From NCBI GenBank assembly GCA_007124475.1, contig SLFB01000188.1:1-12854 (forward strand): 12,854 bases of DNA, given 5' to 3'. Made by a program: the position numbers and the translations under genes. The stretch's first letter is position 1, and each line of letters begins with the position of its first letter. A model generated the notes under the pieces. The model saw only the letters and a program-made list of their open reading frames with translations, was not told where the DNA came from and made no database searches. Positions 6,425 to 12,854 of the stretch are shown here, one piece after another. Source of the DNA: Vibrio sp. (GTDB lineage Bacteria; Pseudomonadota; Gammaproteobacteria; Enterobacterales; Vibrionaceae).

Positions 6425-7972
6425 ATGCAAATTGGAGTACCAAAAGAAACACTAACAGGAGAAACGCGAGTTGCCGCTTCTCCTTCATCGGTTGCACAAC
6501 TCATCAAGTTGGGATTTAAGGTGGTGGTGGAGTCTCAAGCTGGACAATTGGCTAGCTTTGATGATCAAGCTTACATTAACGCGGGTGCAAGCATCGGTAG
6601 TCAACAACAAGCGTGGCAGTGTGATATTGTGTTGAAAATTAATCCACCGATGTGCGCAGCAGACAACGATGAAACGGCCTTGTTACAGCCTCAGACTACG
6701 CTGATAAGTTTTATATGGCCCGCGCAACATCCTGAGTTACTGGACAAGCTAAAAACCAAAAATATTAACGTACTCGCAATGGATTGTGTACCGCGCATTT
6801 CGCGTGCTCAATCGCTAGATGCGCTATCGTCGATGGCTAACATTGCCGGTTATCGTGCTGTTGTCGAAGCAGCTCATCAGTTTGGACGATTTTTTACTGG
6901 ACAAATTACCGCCGCCGGTAAAGTTCCACCTGCCAATGTGTTTGTTATTGGTGCTGGTGTTGCAGGGCTCGCTGCTATTGGCGCCGCTGGCAGCCTTGGT
7001 GCTAGGGTGAGAGCGTTTGATGTAAGGCCTGAAGTAAAAGAACAAGTCCAATCCATGGGAGCTGAATTTGTTGAGCTTGAACAGATGCCTGCGATGGAAT
7101 CAACCGATGGTTATGCTCGTGAAATGTCGCAGGAGTTTAATCAAAAAGCGGCTCAATTATATGCGAGTCAGGCTGAAAATGCCGATATTATTATCACTAC
7201 AGCACTGATCCCAGGTAAGCCCGCACCGCAGCTGATAACGAAATCTATGGTTGATAAGATGAAACCGGGAAGCGTTATTGTTGACCTTGCTGCTGCCAAT
7301 GGCGGTAATTGTCAATATACCGTCGCCGATCAGTTAGTTATCACTGATAATGGGGTGAAAGTTATTGGTTATACCGATATGGTTGCCCGTTTACCCACCC
7401 AATCCTCCCAACTTTACGCGACCAATTTGGTTAATCTAATTAAGCTGCTGGCTAAAAATAAGACAGGCTCAATCGAGATTGATTTTGACGATGTGGTGAT
7501 AAGAGCAGTAACCGTGATTAAGCAAGGTGAGGTAACTTGGCCAGCACCGCCGATTGCCGTTTCACTGCAACAGCCTAACTCAACTCCTCATGCCACTAAG
7601 AACCAACCCACAGAGAAAGTGACGGCGTCACCTTGGCGCAAGTGGCTTGGCTTACTAACTGGTTTAGGGGCCTTTGCTTGGGTGGCAGCTGTCGCTCCCC
7701 CGGTGTTTTTGGGTCACATTACCGTATTTGTCTTGTCTTGTGTGGTTGGATATTACGTGGTCTGGAATGTAACTCATGCACTGCATACGCCATTAATGTC
7801 GGTAACTAACGCTATTTCTGGGATCATTATCGTTGGTGCTCTGCTACAAATAGGCCAGGGGAATGGCGTGGTTAGTCTCTTGGCATTTATCGCGGTATTG
7901 ATCGCCAGTATTAATATCTTTGGTGGCTTTACGGTCACGAAACGCATGCTTGACATGTTCCGTAAAGACTAA
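6425..7972 (+). CDS. pntA: NAD(P) transhydrogenase subunit alpha
   Basis: This is the alpha subunit of the inner-membrane proton-translocating transhydrogenase, which uses the proton gradient to reduce NADP+ with NADH. It has 515 residues against about 510 in E. coli. The soluble NAD(H)-binding domain I covers about 1-380. The signature RAQSLDALSSMANIAGYRAV is at 127-146, the dinucleotide motif GAGVAG at 176-181, and the Asp-rich loop AFDVRPEVKEQ follows. A Pro/Thr-rich linker (about 381-402) leads to about four membrane helices (about 406-426, 429-449, 458-477 and 482-504) of domain II. ATG 6425 follows AAGGA at 6414-6418. pntB starts 13 bp after its stop, so the two are one operon. No residue loss or frame damage was seen. 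Confidence 0.98.
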   Translation: MQIGVPKETLTGETRVAASPSSVAQLIKLGFKVVVESQAGQLASFDDQAYINAGASIGSQQQAWQCDIVLKINPPMCAADNDETALLQPQTTLISFIWPAQHPELLDKLKTKNINVLAMDCVPRISRAQSLDALSSMANIAGYRAVVEAAHQFGRFFTGQITAAGKVPPANVFVIGAGVAGLAAIGAAGSLGARVRAFDVRPEVKEQVQSMGAEFVELEQMPAMESTDGYAREMSQEFNQKAAQLYASQAENADIIITTALIPGKPAPQLITKSMVDKMKPGSVIVDLAAANGGNCQYTVADQLVITDNGVKVIGYTDMVARLPTQSSQLYATNLVNLIKLLAKNKTGSIEIDFDDVVIRAVTVIKQGEVTWPAPPIAVSLQQPNSTPHATKNQPTEKVTASPWRKWLGLLTGLGAFAWVAAVAPPVFLGHITVFVLSCVVGYYVVWNVTHALHTPLMSVTNAISGIIIVGALLQIGQGNGVVSLLAFIAVLIASINIFGGFTVTKRMLDMFRKD

Positions 7973-7985
7973 GGGAGAAATAAGA

Positions 7986-9374
7986 ATGTCTACAGGATTG
8001 GTACACGCGGCTTATATTATTGCTGCCTTGTTCTTTATCTTCAGTTTAGCTGGATTGTCTAAGCAAGAAACAGCCCGCGCGGGTAACTATTATGGTATCG
8101 CTGGGATGGCGATTGCGCTAACGGCGACCATTTTCGGGCCAGATTCACAGGGGCTAAGTTGGATCATCATTGCCATGGTCATTGGCGCTGTGATTGGGAT
8201 CCGCTTTGCGAACAAAGTTGAAATGACACAAATGCCCGAGTTAGTGGCCATGTTACATAGTTTTGTTGGTATGGCGGCGGTATTAGTTGGCTATAATAGC
8301 TTGCTTGACGCTCCGTTAGCGGCTTCACATGCTGAGCATGTCATTCATTTAGTCGAAGTGTTTCTTGGCGTCTTTATTGGTGCCGTTACTTTTACCGGCT
8401 CGATTGTCGCCTTTGGTAAATTAAGTGGTTCGATCAGTTCGTCACCGTTAAATTTGCCCCATAAACATAAGTTAAATTTATTTGCGCTGGTGCTATCAGC
8501 GTTATTGATGGTGCCGTTTTTGAAAACCGATGGCGGATTATTACCATTAATCATCATGACATTGATCGCTCTAGCTTTTGGTTATCATTTGGTCGCTGCT
8601 ATCGGTGGGGCGGATATGCCAGTTGTGGTGTCCATGCTTAATTCTTATTCAGGCTGGGCAGCCGCCGCTGCTGGGTTTATGCTGGCGAATAATCTATTGA
8701 TTATTACTGGAGCTTTGGTTGGCTCATCGGGTGCTATCTTATCTTATATTATGTGTAAAGCGATGAACCGTTCCTTTATCAGTGTGATTGCCGGTGGCTT
8801 TGGTCAAGAGGTGGTCATTAGTAGTGATGAGCAACTGGGAGATTATCAAGAAATTCAAGCCGAAGAGGTGGCTGAAATTTTAAAGAACTCACGTAGCGTT
8901 ATTATCACTCCTGGCTATGGAATGGCAGTCGCACAAGCTCAATATCCTGTATATGAGATAACAGAAAAACTACGCTCCATGGGCGTTAAGGTTCGTTTTG
9001 GCATTCATCCAGTGGCTGGGCGCTTACCTGGTCATATGAATGTACTCTTGGCTGAAGCGAAAGTACCCTATGACATTGTATTAGAAATGGATGAAATCAA
9101 TGATGATTTCTCCGATACCGATATTGTGTTAGTGATTGGAGCCAATGATACGGTTAACCCTGCGGCTTTAGATGATCCACAAAGTCCGATTGCCGGTATG
9201 CCAGTATTAGAAGTGTGGCGAGCCAAGCAAGTGATCGTTTTTAAACGTTCAATGAATACCGGTTATGCTGGGGTTCAAAATCCGCTATTTTTTAAAGACA
9301 ACACCTTAATGTTGTTTGGTGATGCTAAGCAAAGTGTGGATTTAATTGCTAAGTCATTATCCCTTCCTACTTGA
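7986..9374 (+). CDS. pntB: NAD(P) transhydrogenase subunit beta
   Basis: This is the partner of PntA: the rest of membrane domain II plus the NADP(H)-binding domain III. The chosen ATG 7986 follows GGGAGA (7973-7978) and opens MSTGLVHAAYIIAALFFIFS, matching the E. coli start. The in-frame ATG at 7920 lies inside pntA and is rejected. The product has 462 residues, the same as E. coli. The proton-channel His91 (MLHSFVG) is present, about eight or nine membrane helices run to about residue 275, and domain III carries GYGMAVAQAQYP (310-321) and PVAGRLPGHMNVLLAEAKVP. The region 272-290 is shorter than in E. coli as I recall it. The last residues SLPT and the TGA stop are encoded inside the ERIC element that begins near 9357, so the natural C-terminus was probably replaced. 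Confidence 0.98.
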   Translation: MSTGLVHAAYIIAALFFIFSLAGLSKQETARAGNYYGIAGMAIALTATIFGPDSQGLSWIIIAMVIGAVIGIRFANKVEMTQMPELVAMLHSFVGMAAVLVGYNSLLDAPLAASHAEHVIHLVEVFLGVFIGAVTFTGSIVAFGKLSGSISSSPLNLPHKHKLNLFALVLSALLMVPFLKTDGGLLPLIIMTLIALAFGYHLVAAIGGADMPVVVSMLNSYSGWAAAAAGFMLANNLLIITGALVGSSGAILSYIMCKAMNRSFISVIAGGFGQEVVISSDEQLGDYQEIQAEEVAEILKNSRSVIITPGYGMAVAQAQYPVYEITEKLRSMGVKVRFGIHPVAGRLPGHMNVLLAEAKVPYDIVLEMDEINDDFSDTDIVLVIGANDTVNPAALDDPQSPIAGMPVLEVWRAKQVIVFKRSMNTGYAGVQNPLFFKDNTLMLFGDAKQSVDLIAKSLSLPT

Positions 9375-9483
9375 AGCTACTAGGGGGGACTAGGTTCGTT
9401 CCCCCCAATCACATCGCTTGCCGATACTCATGAAGATGAATGCATTTGCCGCCTACCTGTAACGTTAAGTGGTTTGGGGATAT
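9357..9483. repeat. Full-length ERIC-type element overlapping the pntB 3' end
   Basis: This element is about 127 bp, the classical ERIC length. It begins TTATCCCTTCCTACTTGAAG and ends near GTGGTTTGGGGATAT. Recognisable core pieces are TAGGTTCGTTCCCCCCAATC (compare the ERIC GAGCGAGCG/CCCCAGTCAC region) and TTGCCGCCTACCTGTAACG. It contains a GC-rich hairpin (9383-9389 with 9400-9406, seven G-C-rich pairs) just after the pntB stop. That could stall polymerase or protect the mRNA end, though no T-run follows. It has the same orientation as the element at 9606. Confidence 0.88.
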
Positions 9484-9605
9484 TCGGCTGTGAACATGGG
9501 TGATGATCAGCCTATCTCTCAGGCCCTAGGTTCAACAGGCCCTAAGATTAAGATTTATAGATTATTGACAGTGTTATAACAAGCGCCTGAAAAATTGTTA
9601 TACCT
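9484..9605. other. 122-bp spacer between two ERIC elements: direct and inverted repeats, extended -10
   Basis: No gene is visible. It contains two copies of CAGGCCCTA (9520-9528 and 9536-9544, 16-bp period) and an inverted repeat TATAACAA-N12-TTGTTATA (9575-9602). TGTTATAAC at 9572-9580 is an extended -10 element overlapping the left arm of that inverted repeat. TTGACA at 9565-9570 is a perfect -35 hexamer but has no -10 at the right distance. This is probably part of the vxr regulatory region. Confidence 0.55.
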
Positions 9606-9734
9606 TATACCCTTGCTACCTGAAGCAGCAGGGGTGTTGGCTATGTTCGTTCGCCCCAATCATGTAGTTTGTTATGTTAATTGGCATGAACTGGCTTGCC
9701 GCCTAGCTGCAACGGCAAGTGGTATGAGTGTATA
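9606..9734. repeat. Full-length ERIC-type element upstream of vxrA
   Basis: This element is about 129 bp, from TATACCCTTGCTACCTGAAG to GTATGAGTGTATA. Core pieces are GTTGGCTATGTTCGTTCGCC, CCAATCATGTAGTTTG and TTGCCGCCTAGCTGCAACGG. It aligns in the same orientation with the element at 9357, with many differences in the middle. It ends 62 bp before the vxrA start codon. Confidence 0.9.
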
Positions 9735-9736
9735 AT
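9708..9736 (+). promoter_or_regulatory. Candidate vxrA promoter at the ERIC right end
   Basis: TATAAT at 9731-9736 is a perfect -10 box formed by the ERIC terminal TATA plus the next two bases. TGCAAC at 9708-9713 is a weak -35 with an ideal 17-base spacer. Transcription would start near 9743, leaving a leader of about 54 bases before vxrA. It is supported by position and sequence only. Confidence 0.5.
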
Positions 9737-9796
9737 GGTGCTTTGGATTTTTTACCTACACATCAGCAACGATATTGATAACTATCTATTGGCACT

Positions 9797-11272
9797 ATGA
9801 AAAGAAAACTATTGAGTTTAACTACCATATTTATCTTTAGCTTACTGATGCTCAGTAGTTTATTCAGTCTATCTGCTAACGCCAGTGCGCTACCTGAACG
9901 AATTGAACGCTTTATTACGTTATTTGATGGTCAGATGGCGGTAGAAATTTATGATATTCGTACCATTCAAAAAGAATATCCTACCCGTTTATTGACTCCA
10001 GATAGCATGCTGCCACAAACAGCTGCTTATCCACTAAAAGATATCCAAGTCTTGTACCAGCTGGCGCAAACTTGTTCTGGGACTTTACCGTTAACACCAT
10101 TGGTTACTGAGCCCTTGGTGTTTACTCGCGCGTTGTGTATGGGTAACCAATTACCTTTACGCTGGTTTGCAAGAAGCGGTTTAATTCACCCTGGTGGTGG
10201 TACTTATGCTTCACGGTATGCTGAAGTACATCCGGATTTATTTGAAGCACTCCAGCCATTTATGCATATTCAAGAACGTCCTCAAGCTGCACAGCAAACC
10301 TTGTTAGGTCGTTTACAAACAATGGATGCCGAGGCAATGAATGCGTTAATCTCCGGGGCTATCATGGTCGGAGATCAAAGTGAACTTTGGTTGCGCAAAG
10401 GGGATGAATATTACCTATTCTCTGACACGATCTGGCAGAAAAATGCGAGAAAAGCGGGACTAAAATTTAGTTGGGTCGAAGCTGGAACGAGTTGCTTTGT
10501 TCAACGAGGCAACTTGTGCTGGGATATTGAAGATCACACCGATTTGTTGCGGATTGGCCTAGTCATCTTGATCCTAGCGAACATTTCTTTAGTAGCAAGT
10601 TGGGCTTTTTATCGATGGAATTCAAAACGCAAAGAAATGCAAAGTCGGATGTTGATCTTGCAAATTCTTACCCATGAATTAAGAACACCGATAGCCAGTT
10701 TATCGTTAACGGTTGAGGGGTTTAGACGTGAATTTGAGCATTTACCGGAGAGTTTGTATGATGAATTTCGTCGTTTATGTGAAGATTCGCGCCGGTTACG
10801 TCAATTAGCAGAAGCGAGTAAAGATTACTTACAATCGGATAATAAGCCTCTGGCGAGTTCATGGGTTCCGTCAGTACGAGAATGGCTGCAATATAAAGTT
10901 GAAGAAGAATTTCAGCACCAAATTGAACTGATTATTGATGAGGATTTTTCTGCGAAATTAAATGTGTATTGGCTTGGAACTTGTGTCGATAACTTAATTC
11001 GCAATGCGGTTAAATATGGCGTTGCCCCTATTAGCTTAGAAGTCACTGCTAAGCGTACCGCAATGACGATAAAAGTAACCGACCAGGGACATTTAACGAA
11101 AAAAGATTGGCGAGAATTGCGTAAGCCGTTCGTTAGCAAAAGTGGCCTGGGGCTTGGTTTAACGATTGTCGAATCAATGGCTGGTCGAATGGGGGGACGT
11201 TTAACCCTTATTGGGCCACCGACTACTTTTATATTGGAGATACCTTGTGAAACAGACCTTGCTTCTTGTTGA
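9797..11272 (+). CDS. vxrA: Sensor histidine kinase VxrA (DUF3404 sensor)
   Basis: This is the inner-membrane sensor of the Vxr (also called WigKR) envelope-stress system. A signal sequence spans 1-29/31 (SANASA before LPERIE). The periplasmic DUF3404-type domain spans about 32-248 and has four cysteines in two close pairs (AQTCS/ALCMG and SCF/NLCW), possibly disulfide-bonded. A membrane helix lies at about 251-272. The kinase core has His293 in THELRTPIASL, Asn399/Asn403 in the N box (NLIRNAVKYG), Asp429-x-Gly431 and GLGLGL at 450-455. The core looks active. The start ATG lacks a clear ribosome site (TATTGGCACT precedes it), but the signal peptide fits this start. It overlaps vxrB by 26 bp. 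The identification rests on the DUF3404-like architecture and on the pntAB-vxrAB gene order known in V. cholerae. Confidence 0.92.
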   Translation: MKRKLLSLTTIFIFSLLMLSSLFSLSANASALPERIERFITLFDGQMAVEIYDIRTIQKEYPTRLLTPDSMLPQTAAYPLKDIQVLYQLAQTCSGTLPLTPLVTEPLVFTRALCMGNQLPLRWFARSGLIHPGGGTYASRYAEVHPDLFEALQPFMHIQERPQAAQQTLLGRLQTMDAEAMNALISGAIMVGDQSELWLRKGDEYYLFSDTIWQKNARKAGLKFSWVEAGTSCFVQRGNLCWDIEDHTDLLRIGLVILILANISLVASWAFYRWNSKRKEMQSRMLILQILTHELRTPIASLSLTVEGFRREFEHLPESLYDEFRRLCEDSRRLRQLAEASKDYLQSDNKPLASSWVPSVREWLQYKVEEEFQHQIELIIDEDFSAKLNVYWLGTCVDNLIRNAVKYGVAPISLEVTAKRTAMTIKVTDQGHLTKKDWRELRKPFVSKSGLGLGLTIVESMAGRMGGRLTLIGPPTTFILEIPCETDLASC

Positions 11273-11906
11273 AGATGATAAAAACCTGGCCGATGGCTTA
11301 TTAGTTAGCCTTGAGCAAGCGGGATATAATTGTTTGCATGCTGAAGCCATTGCTGAAGTAAAACAGTATTGGGAGCAAGCAGACTTGGTTATCCTTGACC
11401 GTCAATTGCCTGATGGTGATTCCATTGCACATCTTGCCGAGTGGAAAGCGCTTAAAGCGATTCCTGTTATTGTGCTGACTGCTTTAGTTACGGTTAAAGA
11501 TAAAGTGACCGGACTCGATGCAGGTAGCGATGATTATTTGACCAAACCATTTGCTGAGGCGGAGCTATTTGCCAGGATCCGCGCTCAGTTACGTTCTCCA
11601 GAAAGTGAAGGGGTAGATGATAGCAAAGTCATCACGACTAACCTGGTGATAGATAAGGCGACTCGTGAGGTATTTTTCAATCAACAAAGTGTGACATTAA
11701 CCCGAACAGAATTTGATCTCTTACTTTTTTTAGCCAGTAATCTGGGTAGAGTATTTACGCGTGATGAATTGCTTGATCATGTTTGGGGATACAATCACTT
11801 TCCGACCACACGTACTGTGGATACGCATATTTTACAATTAAGACAAAAGCTCCCAGGATTAGAAATAGAAACCCTACGCGGAGTTGGTTATAAAATGAAA
11901 GTTTAA
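11247..11906 (+). CDS. vxrB: Response regulator VxrB (OmpR/PhoB family)
   Basis: This is a DNA-binding response regulator of 219 residues. The start is taken as GTG 11247 (protein opens MKQTLLLVEDDKNLADG), six bases after TTGGAGA (11234-11240). The longer frame from ATG 11211 adds twelve residues that do not fit a receiver domain. Receiver residues are acidic Asp10/Asp11, phosphoacceptor Asp51 (VILDRQLPDGD), Thr78 and Lys100 (YLTKPF). A C-terminal winged helix (about 120-219) shows LTRTEFDLLLFLASNLGRVF, the HVWGYN segment, the recognition-helix region TRTVDTHILQLRQKL and GVGYKMKV. In V. cholerae VxrB controls type VI secretion, biofilm and cell-wall genes. The 26-bp overlap with vxrA suggests translational coupling, giving linked amounts of kinase and regulator. 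Confidence 0.95.
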   Translation: MKQTLLLVEDDKNLADGLLVSLEQAGYNCLHAEAIAEVKQYWEQADLVILDRQLPDGDSIAHLAEWKALKAIPVIVLTALVTVKDKVTGLDAGSDDYLTKPFAEAELFARIRAQLRSPESEGVDDSKVITTNLVIDKATREVFFNQQSVTLTRTEFDLLLFLASNLGRVFTRDELLDHVWGYNHFPTTRTVDTHILQLRQKLPGLEIETLRGVGYKMKV

Positions 11907-11908
11907 TT

Positions 11909-12787
11909 ATGTCGAAACGTCTTCTTTGCCTATTGGGTAGTCTGTTATCTATGCCATTCGCCAGCCTAGCGAGTGATTGGTTTGAAACTAACAGCCCATT
12001 AACTCAAGCTCATCAACATTTGCTCAATAATGAACTAGGGCCGATGTTTCATTCTATTGTCGACGTTTGGCAAGCTAAGCATCCACAAAATACTCAGCGA
12101 CATTTAAATGAATTATTATTACAATCATTAACGGTAGATTGCGGTAAGGGGCTGACAGATAAGACTTTCCCTGATTGGCTTAATGGTGTTCACCTTACCA
12201 AAATAGAGATCCAAAGCCCTGGTCGTGATGCGCATCAAGTGATGATCGAAATACAGGCGGAAAAAGAGCTGGCAGAAATATCACTTTCTCAATGGGCAGA
12301 GAAGCCATTAGCGGTTGATTCGGCATTTAATGTCTCAAGTGACGCTGTAACTAGTTCCGAGTTTGTCTATCGTCGACACTACTATTTGAACGATAAGCTG
12401 GCGATGGGACTTTATCGATTGGATGTGACGGCCTTGGATAACTCATCTTGGAGTACTTGGATTATTTTGGCAGAGCCGAAAGCTAAGCAAACGGTGCGTT
12501 GGTCGAGTCAAGAGCAATGGATAGTCGATAAAAATGCATTGCTAAATCGACACTGCCCATTACCGGTAATGAGCGTGTCCGTTTATGATTATATCGACGG
12601 TATCTATCAGGAAGTCTGGCAAAAAAGCTATGAGTCAAACTATCCAAACCAACTTGAGTGGCAAGAGTTAAGTTCACAGCGCTATATTCTGACGGTCGCG
12701 ATGAAGCATCAGCGTTGGCAAGGGCCCATCATCATTGAACAATCTCAAGTCATCAGTAAAACCTATAATGTTTCACTGGAGGAATAA
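11909..12787 (+). CDS. vxrC: VxrC-like exported protein (DUF2861)
   Basis: This protein has 292 residues with a typical signal peptide (MSKRLLCLLGSLLSMPFASL, probable cleavage after Ala21 before SDWFE), so it is expected in the periplasm or outer envelope. There is no lipobox. The mature part has only two cysteines, in LTVDCGKGL and NRHCPLPV, which could form a disulfide. It has no catalytic motif I recognise. The C-terminal half looks beta-rich (SVYDYIDGIYQEVWQKSY, RYILTVAM). It starts two bases after the vxrB stop with no strong ribosome site, so it is probably coupled to vxrB. Position and type match vxrC of V. cholerae, an accessory gene of the vxrABCDE operon with no settled biochemical function. 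The symbol is assigned mainly from synteny. Confidence 0.85.
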   Translation: MSKRLLCLLGSLLSMPFASLASDWFETNSPLTQAHQHLLNNELGPMFHSIVDVWQAKHPQNTQRHLNELLLQSLTVDCGKGLTDKTFPDWLNGVHLTKIEIQSPGRDAHQVMIEIQAEKELAEISLSQWAEKPLAVDSAFNVSSDAVTSSEFVYRRHYYLNDKLAMGLYRLDVTALDNSSWSTWIILAEPKAKQTVRWSSQEQWIVDKNALLNRHCPLPVMSVSVYDYIDGIYQEVWQKSYESNYPNQLEWQELSSQRYILTVAMKHQRWQGPIIIEQSQVISKTYNVSLEE

Positions 12788-12854
12788 TTAAAGATGATAG
12801 ACAATAAGCCGTTATAATTAAAAAGTGACTTACGGTTTATATGGCTATGAACAA
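12788..12854 (+). other. Gap after vxrC with a possible cut-off start of the next gene
   Basis: The first 53 bases are AT-rich and show no hairpin terminator, consistent with the operon continuing. ATG at 12841 (MAMN, open to the window edge) could be the start of the next gene, which would be vxrD by analogy with V. cholerae. No clear ribosome site precedes it. The ATG at 12794 gives only seven codons (MIDNKPL then stop). Confidence 0.3.

Noticed and set aside
6819..7051. Plus (63 codons) and minus (75 codons) frames inside pntA
   Set aside because: Both overlap the conserved NAD-binding domain of PntA and show no coding features of their own.
7774..7956. Minus-strand frame of 60 codons
   Set aside because: It is antisense to the membrane helices of PntA and is a by-product of their codon composition.
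7920..7985. N-terminal extension of PntB from ATG 7920
   Set aside because: The extra 22 residues lie inside pntA. ATG 7986 has a good ribosome site and matches the known PntB start and length.
8345..8557. Minus-strand frame of 70 codons
   Set aside because: It is antisense to conserved pntB sequence, with no start signal.
9383..9406. GC hairpin after pntB as a rho-independent terminator
   Set aside because: The seven-pair stem is strong, but AATCACATCG follows instead of a T-run. It is better explained as the internal fold of the ERIC element.
9357..9734. CRISPR array or integron attC repeats in the pntB-vxrA gap
   Set aside because: There are only two copies, each about 127 bp, with ERIC-type ends and no short regular repeat-spacer pattern or integron core site.
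10912..11139. Minus-strand frame of 75 codons
   Set aside because: It is antisense to the ATP-binding domain of VxrA and is a shadow frame.
12483..12677. Minus-strand frame of 64 codons
   Set aside because: It is antisense to the vxrC coding region, with no supporting signal.

Overview
The window reads as ordinary chromosomal DNA of a Vibrio or close Vibrionaceae relative. Three things point there. PntA and PntB are enterobacterial/vibrio-type. The order pntA-pntB followed by a DUF3404 histidine kinase, an OmpR-type regulator and a DUF2861 protein matches the pntAB-vxrABC block I know from Vibrio cholerae chromosome II. The intergenic gaps also carry ERIC-type repeats in their vibrio form. 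No phage, insertion sequence, CRISPR, tRNA or rRNA signal was seen.

Layout. 3-539 is the C-terminal end of a GGDEF protein cut by the window edge. 829-1977 is a YiaY-type iron-dependent alcohol dehydrogenase with a possible FNR site upstream. 2103-3962 and 4057-5292 are two minus-strand diguanylate cyclases, one with a periplasmic solute-binding sensor plus PAS and one with an integral-membrane sensor. 5575-6242 is a two-gene plus-strand unit, a ComFB-family protein and a small HlyU-family (PF10115) protein, closed by a perfect hairpin terminator at 6272-6310. 6425-9374 is pntAB, the proton-translocating transhydrogenase. 9375-9796 is a 422-bp gap with two full-length ERIC elements in the same orientation. 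9797-12787 is vxrABC, the start of a cell-envelope-stress two-component operon that probably continues past the right edge.

How the genes may work together. Three GGDEF genes and no EAL or HD-GYP gene make the left half a c-di-GMP-producing neighbourhood. ComFB-family proteins have been reported elsewhere to bind cyclic dinucleotides, so the ComFB gene next to two cyclases is a candidate effector; this is inference from context. In V. cholerae VxrB affects type VI secretion, biofilm and cell-wall homeostasis, which is a second, looser link to c-di-GMP. PntAB balances NADH and NADPH using the proton gradient, and YiaY is an NAD-linked dehydrogenase.

The most unusual DNA-level signals are the ERIC elements and remnants. 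One supplies the stop codon and last residues of PntB, and two have ends that create perfect TATAAT boxes. There is also an 8-bp C tract inside the sensor domain of one cyclase that could make the gene slip-prone. I did not find a clearly new multi-gene system. The ComFB/PF10115 pair beside the cyclases is the best candidate for undescribed biology.
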